Shown piece by piece: positions 20,999 through 30,105 of a DNA stretch of 64,000 nucleotides. The DNA is taken from NCBI GenBank assembly GCA_030064985.1, contig JASJDV010000010.1, positions 26,544 to 90,543 of the forward strand, written 5' to 3'. Source of the stretch: Simkaniaceae bacterium (GTDB lineage Bacteria > Chlamydiota > Chlamydiia > Chlamydiales > Simkaniaceae). The stretch's first letter is position 1. Every line of letters starts with the position of its first letter. The notes under the pieces were generated by a model. That model made no database searches and was not told the origin of the DNA. It saw only the letters and a list, made by a program, of their open reading frames with translations. A program made the position numbers and the translations under genes.

Positions 20999-22261
20999 TC
21001 AACCTTCAAGGAGTTTTTCTCGTGTCCGCTGGAAGTAGAAAAATACAGCTCCAATCCAGACAATAAATAGAGTAAAAGGTCCCCAAGAATAGGCGTAGGG
21101 TAACTTTCCTGGGGAAAGAATTCCTAAACCGATAACGAAAAGAGAAGCAAATGCCTTTGCTGAGCGGTAAGCAAAAACATCAATAATAGCTTTCGCTTTA
21201 AACTTTTCATCGATCTTAAGAGGTACATAAAGCATTTCTTTCAAAATATTGAAGATCGAATAATCAAAGGTTTTAATCACGCTAAATCCGTAAGTGATCA
21301 CACTAAATGAAGGAGCAAGAAGAGTAAGGGCTACGTTCCCTAATAGTATCCCAGGAACTACGAAGTGACTCTTCCTAAGCCCTAAAAACTGAACGAGTAA
21401 AAAGGTTGCAAAGAATTGCAGGCAAAGTTTGCAAGTATTAATCGCTCCCCAAAGACGCCCATAAAATTGGGTTCTAAGATCTTGCATCGGAAATTTTTGC
21501 TGCAAGAAATGATTGAATTGATAGTCCATGATTGTGGTTGAAAGCTGCATCAATATCACAATGAGAAGGATAAACTTTAAGATAAAAGAAGAACGAATCA
21601 ATGTAAAACCTCCTTTTGCCTTCCTAATTTGCATATGATTCTCTCCTTCTATTCCACTTCGCTTCAACATTTGATGGTAGGTCCAGATAAAGAAAAGATA
21701 GAGAGGGATCGTCATGTAAAGAAGGTGTTCTGACCCCATTTTTACAGCAAAAAAGCTTGGAACTACACTTCCAAAAATCGCTCCAGTCCCACTTACTCCA
21801 AAAAGAATGCCATAGAGATATTTTGCTTTTGCAATTTCTGTTTTTGTATGGATGACTGACCAAAGCTGCTGAAACATCAAAAGAACGTAGATATCTTTCC
21901 AGACGTAAAGAAAAAAAGCTAAAGGGGGGAACCGTTGAACAAAAGTCCCTGAAAAAACATTGATACCCATTGTTAAACATACTGTGCATAAAAATATTTT
22001 GAAGCAACCTAACTTCGAGAGAAACCGATTATAGAAGGTGACAACAACGAGGTTTAAAGGAACTGTCAGAAGCCAAGCGTAAGGGTAAAGCTCGACGCTG
22101 TAATGGGCCAAGAATATTGAGTTACTTGTCGGCTTTGTAATTGCATATTCCGCTGTAATGAAAAAACCACAAAGCATCGCAAAGAAGAGAAAAAGTCTTT
22201 GGCCCCTTGAGTACGTCTGAAATTCTTCTTTAAATTGAGTAAATGTTTTTTGGATGTTCAT
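20999..22261 (-). CDS. Multi-TM transporter resembling the chlamydial ATP:ADP translocase/MFS-like family
   Basis: About 11-12 TM polytopic protein; FTITAEYAITKPTSNSIFLA-type N-terminus and gene context; substrate not assignable. Confidence 0.6.
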   Translation of the reverse strand: MNIQKTFTQFKEEFQTYSRGQRLFLFFAMLCGFFITAEYAITKPTSNSIFLAHYSVELYPYAWLLTVPLNLVVVTFYNRFLSKLGCFKIFLCTVCLTMGINVFSGTFVQRFPPLAFFLYVWKDIYVLLMFQQLWSVIHTKTEIAKAKYLYGILFGVSGTGAIFGSVVPSFFAVKMGSEHLLYMTIPLYLFFIWTYHQMLKRSGIEGENHMQIRKAKGGFTLIRSSFILKFILLIVILMQLSTTIMDYQFNHFLQQKFPMQDLRTQFYGRLWGAINTCKLCLQFFATFLLVQFLGLRKSHFVVPGILLGNVALTLLAPSFSVITYGFSVIKTFDYSIFNILKEMLYVPLKIDEKFKAKAIIDVFAYRSAKAFASLFVIGLGILSPGKLPYAYSWGPFTLFIVWIGAVFFYFQRTREKLLEG

Positions 22262-22339
22262 GCCATTGAGTATATCAGACGACTTGAGCCTAGCCCACTA
22301 AAATTTTTGCACAGTTTTTTAATTATTTTAGCTTAAGTT

Positions 22340-23584
22340 TTAGTGAGATAGGTTTTTACTATCTTGGTGTATAAAATATTTTCCATACTTTAGGGGCTCT
22401 CCACTGCACCAAGGAGCATAACTATTAAAGTAATGGGTCGACATAAAAAGCATAAAAAATTTTCCTGGCCATGGATAAAAGTCAGGCATGCGATGCTCCA
22501 CAAAGCTTGTAGCTGCAGCATGATTGAGATGGGTTAGCTCTAAACCAAAGGTTCCGCATCATGCTCGATTTTTTGTGAGAAAAGATTCCCAATAGGAGCA
22601 AGTAAGATAGAAAAAATTCCATAGAGAAAAAAGAGGAGAGGAAGAGAGGCAATAGTTGACATCGCTTCAAACCCAAATCTATGCTTGAACGTCCCTAAGC
22701 ACCATTCCCCAACAAGAGAAATAAGAAAAAGAGTAACAATAAAAATCAAAGTGAAAAATAACACTATCCACCATGGATGATTAAGAACATAGTGTCCTAT
22801 TTCATGTCCCACTAGAAATAGGAGTTGATCTTCACTCTGCTGTTGAATTGCAGTATCCCAAATCACGATCCGTTTTGTTGCTCCAATCCCTGTAACATAA
22901 GCATTGGCGGCGTTGGTATCTACACTTTTATTGACTTCATACACACGACTTTTTTCAATCCCTACTTGAGATGCCAACTATAAAATCTTTTGCTCTAGGT
23001 GTTTATTTTTTATTGGTCCAAATTTGTTGAACAGCGGGGCAATCCAAATGGGTTCAACAAGCTGTGAGAAAGTAAGCAAAGGAAAAGTAAGGATTCCAAG
23101 GTATAACCACCATCTACGAGGACTTTTCCGAATCACACCGTAAAGAATCCAAACAATAACAATGCCTATGAGTGTCCAAACTCCTGTGTCGATCAGATGG
23201 TGATTCAACCATCGTCCTAATGATTGATTGGAAAATCCATAAACATGAGCTTTAACAAAGGAAGCATAATAATCTAGAGGGATCGTCAATATTGCAGTCA
23301 TTAAGCAGGTATATAAGCCCAAATAATGTAGCATTCCAAAACCACCTTCGCGTCACTTGGTCGCAAAATTCTCCAAGTTTAGCCGCAAACCCTGTAAAAA
23401 GGCTGATAGCCGGAATAGCTAGGCTCCAAAGGTTTTTAACGATCCAAAAGATGTTGCTCTCTTTGTACAAACTGATGGCTTCAGACGTTGGAGGTGGAAC
23501 AAGGACGGGGCTCATATCACAGCTAGCTGCATAGTCTAAGTTAATCACAAGCAAAAAAAGAACTCGATATAACCATTTATTCAT
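22340..23584 (-). pseudogene. M48 (Ste24/CAAX prenyl protease-like) metalloprotease pseudogene
   Basis: Segments in different frames: N-terminal TM ORF (23252-23584); LTIPLDYYASFVKAHVYGFSNQS..LEQKIL; in-frame TAG; LASQVGIEKSRVYEVNKS...FLVGHEIGHYVLNH; EHDAEP then a frameshift into FGLELTHLNHAAATSFVE...YFNSYAPWCSGEPLKYGKYF*. At least two frameshifts and one amber stop. Confidence 0.9.
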
Positions 23585-24343
23585 CCCAATCCATCCACAT
23601 GATTCAGCTGTTTTCGGAGCTTTTTTTCAAATTGTGGAGCGACATAAATCCAGCTTCTTTCCCTAGGAGGCACAGAAATTTCACTCAGGTTATCTCCATA
23701 ATCTATGCTGTGTCTTGTTTTAAGAACAGGAAAATGCATTCCAAGCTTCACTTTTTCCCTCTTAGAAAATTCCCAAGAAATTTCATTGTCAGGAATCCCT
23801 AGTTCTTCCTTAATAGCCAATAAATCACTTTCTAAAGGAGGAGAAGAAAGAGCGATAGCTAGGAAACGATAATTGCGAACATAAAGACATTTTGCATCAA
23901 AATGCCCCGGATGCGCTTTATCTCTAGAAGCACGATTAAGCTCTGCTAAGACTTCATTATCTGTCACTGCAACATAGTGGTCTAAGTCCTCACCTAAATC
24001 GTAATAGAGCATCTCCATAAAGCGGGAAAGATGATAAGCATACGATTTAACACTTGAGTATTGATAAAGGCCATTAGGCAAGTCCGGTACATTGGGAATC
24101 CCTTAAGAGATAATCCATGCGATCTGCTCCAAAAAAGTCTCCTGTTACAATTTCTGCAACAACCCTTTCTCAAGGAGTCAATTCTCCGTCAAACTTTTTC
24201 TCGCCCAATGCCACTTTCATGACATCAAGCTGATGAATATAATGAAGGCGTTGAAACGGCGCTGTATTGATTAAAAGGCTTTCCACTTCATCGACATGAA
24301 TGAACCGATGAACAGAGTCATAAATCTTCTTAATGTGTCCCAT
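23581..24343 (-). pseudogene. HD-domain phosphohydrolase (SAMHD1/dGTPase-like) pseudogene
   Basis: MGHIKKIYDSVHRFIHVDEVESLLINTAPFQRLHYIHQLDVMKVALGEKKFDGELTP*ERVVAEIVTGDFFGADRMDYLLRDSQCTGLA* then frameshift into GLYQYSSVKSYAYHLSRFMEMLYYD...; the HD catalytic segment between IHQL and ELTP is missing. Confidence 0.85.
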
Positions 24344-24396
24344 GAAGCGATTCCATAGTAAAGGGTCGATGGGTTACGTGAATTTTTGGGCAGCTT

Positions 24397-25722
24397 TTAA
24401 TATGAAAGCGTTTCATCAACCTTTTTCCTATATTTCTGCCATTCCATCCAACCGTAAATGGGGATACTTGTAAATAGTAAAAGGGCACCGTAAAACACGA
24501 TTTCTTGTCCTGCACTCACTGTTACCCAAAAGGTGTAGATAAAGGCAAGCCCTGAAATTGTTAGTGTTTTAACAACAGTTGTTTTATCAACCTTATCGGG
24601 GTGTTTGACATAGATGACAAACTCAGCAACTGAAGTATAAAGGTAAGTAACAATAGCTGCCAAAGTAGCAAGAGAGATGATGAACGTGAATTGATCAACA
24701 AGAGCCTTATTGAAATTCAAGTAAAGAAGAAGGGTGACAAAGACTGAGGAAATGAGGATTCCAAAAACTGGGGAGCGCGCTTTTGAAACTTTCGCAAAAC
24801 GTTTGGGAAAAAGCCTGTCTTTGGCTGCAGCTAGCGGAATCTGCCCTTGAAGGAAAATCCAGCCATTGAGCGCTCCAGCACATGAAACGACTGCAGCAGC
24901 TCCCATTACATACATTCCAGAGCTCCCAAAAATTTTCCCAGCTAAATCGGCGAATGGTGCAGTAGATTGTTGAAGCTCAGACATTGGAATCACTCCCATG
25001 ATTGCAATGGTGCTTAGGATATAAATAACTGCCGTAATTGCTGTTCCCAAAATCGTGGCACGAGGAATGGTCTTTTTAGGGTCTTTGACATCATCTGCAG
25101 GAATAGAGGCTGACTCCATGCCTAGAAATGCCCAAAGAGTCAGCATTGCCCCGCCTGACAAAGCTGAAAAGTTAGATTTCCCTGTCATGTTGAAATAGTA
25201 TAAATTGCGTGCATCGATAAAAAAGACTCCAATCACTGCAATTAAGATAAGTGGAACAAATTTCAAGAGCGTTAAAATAAGCTGAACACTTCCTGCTAAA
25301 TGCACTCCAACGATATTTACGAGGGTAAAAAACCACACCACACCAGCTGTTACAAGAAATGCAAGAAGATCATTTTGAGGAAGTTCTGGGATGAATGTCG
25401 CTAAATATCCAGTAAAAGCAACAGCGATTGCTGCATTGCCAACCCACATATAGATCCAATAGTTATAGGCGACTTGAAATCCTATAAAATTCCCAAAGCC
25501 TTCTTTACAGTAAATATAGGGTCCCCCTGTTTTGGGAAACAAGGTACTGAGTTTTGCAAAAACCATGGCAAGAAGCATCGCTCCTATTGCCGTAGCAACC
25601 CAGCTAAACACTGTAATGCTTCCATAACTCGCTAGAGACGCTGGGAGTAAAAAAACTCCCGATCCAATCATATTTCCCACGACAAGCGCCGTGAGCATCC
25701 AAACACCTAATTGTTTATGCAT
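24397..25722 (-). CDS. APC-family amino acid/polyamine antiporter (arginine/agmatine AaxC/ArcD-like)
   Basis: VVGNMIGSGVFLLPASLASYGSITVFSWV, 12-TM APC architecture, DDVKDPKKTIPRATILGT. Confidence 0.82.
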   Translation of the reverse strand: MHKQLGVWMLTALVVGNMIGSGVFLLPASLASYGSITVFSWVATAIGAMLLAMVFAKLSTLFPKTGGPYIYCKEGFGNFIGFQVAYNYWIYMWVGNAAIAVAFTGYLATFIPELPQNDLLAFLVTAGVVWFFTLVNIVGVHLAGSVQLILTLLKFVPLILIAVIGVFFIDARNLYYFNMTGKSNFSALSGGAMLTLWAFLGMESASIPADDVKDPKKTIPRATILGTAITAVIYILSTIAIMGVIPMSELQQSTAPFADLAGKIFGSSGMYVMGAAAVVSCAGALNGWIFLQGQIPLAAAKDRLFPKRFAKVSKARSPVFGILISSVFVTLLLYLNFNKALVDQFTFIISLATLAAIVTYLYTSVAEFVIYVKHPDKVDKTTVVKTLTISGLAFIYTFWVTVSAGQEIVFYGALLLFTSIPIYGWMEWQKYRKKVDETLSY

Positions 25723-25764
25723 TTTTCACTTTTTACTACTTATTTTCACTTGAAATTTTAAGTG

Positions 25765-26004
25765 TCATGAGTCTAGGTTCCCGGTCTTAGGTGACTTTCT
25801 TGAATAGAGATTAGAAGTCACCTCTACAAATTCTGCTTTTCGTTGAAGCTCTCTACTATTTTGTGCGCTTCTTTCTGTGAACACGCTTCGAAGTCCACCC
25901 AATAAATCATTGATCAGTTTACCAGTGGATCCCAAGATTGGAGCCCAAAAGTCAACACCCTTAGCAATTGTTTCGCCTTTTAGACCACCATAGTAATCTG
26001 TCTG
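25765..26004 (-). pseudogene. Possible gene remnant (C-terminal fragment of an unidentified protein)
   Basis: Open minus frame without start codon, bounded upstream by TAG: QTDYYGGLKGETIAKGVDFWAPILGSTGKLINDLLGGLRSVFTERSAQNSRELQRKAEFVEVTSNLYSRKSPKTGNLDS*; protein-like composition. Confidence 0.35.
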
Positions 26005-26297
26005 CTATCAAACTGACAACTCTTTATCACTTAGTTTTCTCTCGAAAAGCTCCTACTATAGACAATAGGAAGAAAAAGGAAAAGAAAATTTGATTATACC
26101 CCCATGATTTTTCTAGAATCACCTTCATACCGATAGGAAAAAGTCGCAATCCATTTCATCAACCTCTAATAAGAAAAAGATTTTTTTGATTTTCGTAGAC
26201 TAGTGGCTTCGAGGAAACTCCAAGGTGCCCGAAGAAAAAGGCCATAAATCACCCAATAAAATTGATTATCGAGATAGACCCATGTTATGCTGCGTGT

Positions 26298-27056
26298 ATG
26301 ATCACAGTCACGATTTTAACAAAAAACAATGAAGAGACGCTCGGTTCTGTCCTGGAATCAACCAAGAATTTCGATGAAGTAGTTCTTCTAGATGCAGGAT
26401 CAACTGATGCAACGCTCGAGATTGCGAGTCTTTATCCCAATGTAAAGATTTTCCATTCTCCCTTTATTGGGTTTGGCCCCCTCCATAATTTAGCAGCGCA
26501 CCATGCATCGAACGACTGGATTCTCTCTTTAGATAGCGATGAGGTGCTGACTCTTGAGCTTGCCCAAGAGATTCTATTGCTACAGCTTGATATAAAAAAG
26601 GTCTATTCCTTCCCTTTCCATAACTATTTCAATGGGAAGCATATCAAATGGTGTGGTTGGCATCCTGATCGCCATATCCGTTTGTACCATAAGCAAGCCA
26701 CCACATTTAGCAATGATAAAGTTCATGAGAAAATTCAGACAGCTGGACTTTCTGAAATCAAACTCCATTCTCCTATCAAACACTATTCCTACCGATCGAT
26801 CTCAGACTTTTTACTTAAAATGGAACTGTATTCTAACCTTTTTGCAGAGCAAAATGCCCACAAGAAAAAATCCTCTTTTACCAAAGCTCTTATTCATGGA
26901 TTTTTTGCCTTCATTAAATCGTATCTTTTAAAACGGGGATTCCTAGGGGGACAAGAGGGATATATCATCTCTTTGTATAATGCCCAAACAGCCTTTTATA
27001 AATATTTAAAGCTTGCCTATGCTTCTCGCTCTTCTTTATCACAAGATCGGTACTAG
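26298..27056 (+). CDS. Family 2 glycosyltransferase (WaaE/KdtX-like)
   Basis: MITVTILTKNNEETLGSVLESTKNFDEVVLLDAGSTDATLEIA...DWILSLDSDEVL; lipopolysaccharide-core GT2 type. ATG at 26298 preferred. Confidence 0.85.
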   Translation: MITVTILTKNNEETLGSVLESTKNFDEVVLLDAGSTDATLEIASLYPNVKIFHSPFIGFGPLHNLAAHHASNDWILSLDSDEVLTLELAQEILLLQLDIKKVYSFPFHNYFNGKHIKWCGWHPDRHIRLYHKQATTFSNDKVHEKIQTAGLSEIKLHSPIKHYSYRSISDFLLKMELYSNLFAEQNAHKKKSSFTKALIHGFFAFIKSYLLKRGFLGGQEGYIISLYNAQTAFYKYLKLAYASRSSLSQDRY

Positions 27057-27753
27057 TAAATATGCCAATCCTCTTAAAACTTTAGAGGATCACTTTCAAT
27101 GGATTTCGTCCCGTTATCCGACGGTTCTTCCTGGAGAACTGCTGAGTCACAAATGCTCAATTTGTCTCACGTTCGATGATGCTTTTTTTGATTTCTATCA
27201 TAGCATTTTTCCTTTGCTTAAAAAATATCAGCTAAAAGCTCTCTTAGCCGTTCCTACCGCGTATATCCCCGAAGAAATACACCTCTTTTTTGAAAAGCGA
27301 CTAGAAAAGGTACAAACCTTCCCTAATAAAGCGCCTCCAGTTCCCTCTCCAGCTTTTTGCAGCTGGACTGAATTGAAAGAGTTGGCGCTCTCTCCTCTGA
27401 TTCAAATCGCTTCCCATTCTATCCACCATCACCCTATGACCTCTACCCATATCGATCCCGAACATGAACTCTTGGTTTCAAAAGCACTTCTTGAAGAAAA
27501 GCTAGATGTTTCTGTGAACTCTTTTGTTTACCCTTTTGGTTTATGGAATAAAAAGGTCCATGCTATTGCAAAAAAACACTATGAATACATCTTTCGCATT
27601 GGCAATGCTTACAATCGTTCATGGAAAAATGCAAATCAGCTTCTCTATAGGGTCAATGGGGATCAACTTCCTAAAGTGAATTTTCCGTTTAGTCCCCTTT
27701 TTCGCCTAAAGCACACAGCGCGTTACTTTTTTAACACCGTCCGTGGAAAATAA
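27019..27753 (+). CDS. Polysaccharide deacetylase (NodB/CE4) family protein
   Basis: LLYHKIG...CLTFDDAFFDFYHSIFPLLKKYQLKALLAVPTAYI...IASHSIHHHPMT...FVYPFG; start overlaps the end of the GT2 gene. Confidence 0.88.
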   Translation: MLLALLYHKIGTSKYANPLKTLEDHFQWISSRYPTVLPGELLSHKCSICLTFDDAFFDFYHSIFPLLKKYQLKALLAVPTAYIPEEIHLFFEKRLEKVQTFPNKAPPVPSPAFCSWTELKELALSPLIQIASHSIHHHPMTSTHIDPEHELLVSKALLEEKLDVSVNSFVYPFGLWNKKVHAIAKKHYEYIFRIGNAYNRSWKNANQLLYRVNGDQLPKVNFPFSPLFRLKHTARYFFNTVRGK

Positions 27754-28387
27754 ACGCAACGCCCTCCTCAAACGTCTTGGTTTTACAAAGTTCTATTCCG
27801 GCTCCATTGCCTATCTTGTAGAAATACCAATTGCCTCTCTCAGGAGTTAATTGGGTGAACGCAATCTGTCTAGGATTGAAGAGGAGGTGCACATTGGCTC
27901 TAGGATGTAAATACGGCTGTAACTGCATTGTTAGCCGATTTCCTGATTTGAAAACACCAACATAACCATTAGCCCAGTCAACACGTAGCTCCTTTGTATC
28001 TTTTCCTATGTGAGAGTGACAAAGGGCCGTATCCCTTGCTTCAAGGGCTTCCATCGAACGAGAAAAGCTTTCTTTATCAGCCGCTGAAACCGACAAACTA
28101 AAAGACGGGGTAGGAGGTGGAGGGGCTGGCTTTTCAGCTTTTATCTCAGCAACTGAAGGTGGAATCAGCCTTTGCAATTCTTCCATTGCATCTCTTAAAC
28201 GAACATTAGGTTTGAATTGTTCCATTGTTGCTTCCAAATTACAACTCGGGCATCGTCCAAGCTGTTGAATTGAATTCAAAATGCACTGTTGATCCATTGT
28301 CCGACCGCAGGCGTCATGAATCCATGGATCTTTAAACTGATTAAAACAAATAGCGCATTCGAATGACTTTAACTCAATTTTTTGCAT
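27731..28387 (-). CDS. Degenerate RING/U-box domain protein, candidate E3 ubiquitin-ligase effector
   Basis: N-terminus FECAICFNQFKDPWIHDACGRTMDQQCILNSIQQLGRCPSCN: C-x2-C, DPxxxxxCGxxxD, C, CPxC in RING/U-box spacing; proline-rich linker PAPPPPTPSF; unknown C-terminal domain. Confidence 0.75.
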   Translation of the reverse strand: MQKIELKSFECAICFNQFKDPWIHDACGRTMDQQCILNSIQQLGRCPSCNLEATMEQFKPNVRLRDAMEELQRLIPPSVAEIKAEKPAPPPPTPSFSLSVSAADKESFSRSMEALEARDTALCHSHIGKDTKELRVDWANGYVGVFKSGNRLTMQLQPYLHPRANVHLLFNPRQIAFTQLTPERGNWYFYKIGNGAGIELCKTKTFEEGVAFIFHGRC

Positions 28388-28672
28388 AGTTACCTCCTAT
28401 TAGCGCCCCGCACCCTAGCATGTAAAAAAATTAAATGCAAAAAAATCTTGGCAAAATTTTGCAACCGTTTTAAGTTGGAGGTGTTGTAAAGTGTTTCGGA
28501 AAAGATTTATGAAAAACGGATCGCATAACTTTGCAAGTCCACGCAAGTTTCAAGGCTGCATCTATATCACAGTTAGCGTTGAAAAGGGTAACTCTTAAAG
28601 CGCTCTTTTTTCTGCCCGCACCAAACAGTCGATGATTTCGAGATCCATCCAATGACAGGGATTTAAAGAGAC

Positions 28673-28745
28673 TAGCGGCACTCGGACTCGAACCAAGGAC
28701 CTGCGGATTATGATTCCGTTGCTCTACCAACTGAGCTATGCCGCC
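28673..28745 (-). tRNA. tRNA-Met (CAT), elongator-type (Ile2 not excluded)
   Basis: GGCGGCATAGCTCAGTTGGTAGAGCAACGGAATCATAATCCGCAGGTCCTTGGTTCGAGTCCGAGTGCCGCT folds as a cloverleaf; anticodon CAT; no encoded CCA. Confidence 0.9.
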
Positions 28746-28759
28746 CCGCAAAGAAAAAA

Positions 28760-28832
<73 letters not shown>

Positions 28833-28860
28833 ATAATTTGAAGCAACTATAACTGCAGAG

Positions 28861-30105
28861 TTAATTGTTCTCAAGGGAAATGTTTGAATTAATCTCCTGC
28901 CACGTTCGAAACGAAGCGCCCATGACTTTATAAGCAAAGTGTTTTCCTTTTTCTCCCATTTCAAAATGAAAATTAGAATCATGTAAAAGTTTTAGAGTAG
29001 CCTCAAGAAGATAAGACTGCGACACTTTTATCCCTGCACCACTCGCAGTCATTCCGCGGTCAAGATCCACCTGTTTATACATGTAGGGGCCATAGAGTGT
29101 CGGAATCCCCATTTTTGCCGGTTCAAAGATATCATGTCCCCCGATCCCTTCAATAAAACTTCCTCCAACAATCGCTATATGAGATAGCCGGTAACATTTA
29201 GGAAGAATTCCCATTTGATCAACAACAGTGATTTGAGGATAGCGAATAAGGTTTTTTACCCGTGAAAAACGTTCAGGATGTCGAGGAACCACTAGAATCT
29301 TTAAATGTGGGTCCATTGTCAAAGCAGGACGCAAGCTTTTACACAAGAGCTCCTCTTCACCCTCATGAGTTGACCCAAGAGTGATGACTCGATCTTTTGG
29401 TTTGAGATTAAAACGTTTTCTAACCTTTTCCAAGTCGTCTTTTTCCTCTCCAGGAATATCAAACTTAAGGTTTCCTGTCATTTTGAGATTTTCAGTGGGA
29501 ATGCCCAACTTTGAAAAACGCTCTACATAACTTTCGCCCTGAATACAAAAGTGATCGATGGAACTAAAAATTTGGCGACTAAAAAAGGGAATAGCTAAAT
29601 AGCGTTTCAGCGATTTTTCTGAGAGATTGCCATTCACAACAAAGATCTTAGCCCCCTTACATTTAACTTCCCTAATCAAATTAAACCAATAGTCTCCTTC
29701 AACAAGAACTAAAAGAGTAGGATTTAGCTTCCGCACAAAACTTTTCATGATCCAAGAAAAATCTAAAGGAAGATAGCCAATAGAATCAGCGTCAGGAATT
29801 CTCTTTTTAGCTTCCTCCTGTCCCGTTTCAGAAATTGTTGTGACATAGATAAAAGCTCCGGGATAGGTCTTACGAATGTGGGGAACTAATGTAGAAAGAG
29901 CTTTTGTTTCTCCCACAGATACAGCATGCAACCAAATGATTGGTTTTTTAACTACTCTTGGAACAACAGGTGAAATCCGGGCAGTCAAACTTTTTCGATA
30001 CTTTCCTTTAAAAAGATAATCGTAAAGGAGTTTGGGAAGAGCGATCACAAATAGAAGGGAAAGGGCACTATCATATAATAAGTTCACGAACCTATCCCTT
30101 GACAA
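28861..30105 (-). CDS. waaA: 3-deoxy-D-manno-octulosonic acid (KDO) transferase
   Basis: IWLHAVSVGETKALSTLVPHIRKTYP, VTTISETGQEEAKKR, GSTHEGEEELL, GGSFIEGIGGHDIFEPAKMGIPTLYGP; next to leuS as in Chlamydia. Confidence 0.95.
   Translation of the reverse strand: MSRDRFVNLLYDSALSLLFVIALPKLLYDYLFKGKYRKSLTARISPVVPRVVKKPIIWLHAVSVGETKALSTLVPHIRKTYPGAFIYVTTISETGQEEAKKRIPDADSIGYLPLDFSWIMKSFVRKLNPTLLVLVEGDYWFNLIREVKCKGAKIFVVNGNLSEKSLKRYLAIPFFSRQIFSSIDHFCIQGESYVERFSKLGIPTENLKMTGNLKFDIPGEEKDDLEKVRKRFNLKPKDRVITLGSTHEGEEELLCKSLRPALTMDPHLKILVVPRHPERFSRVKNLIRYPQITVVDQMGILPKCYRLSHIAIVGGSFIEGIGGHDIFEPAKMGIPTLYGPYMYKQVDLDRGMTASGAGIKVSQSYLLEATLKLLHDSNFHFEMGEKGKHFAYKVMGASFRTWQEINSNISLENN

Noticed and set aside
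22978-22978. In-frame TAG in the M48 gene as possible pyrrolysine or amber-suppression recoding
   Set aside because: The same gene also carries frameshifts on both sides of the TAG, so pseudogenisation is the simpler explanation.
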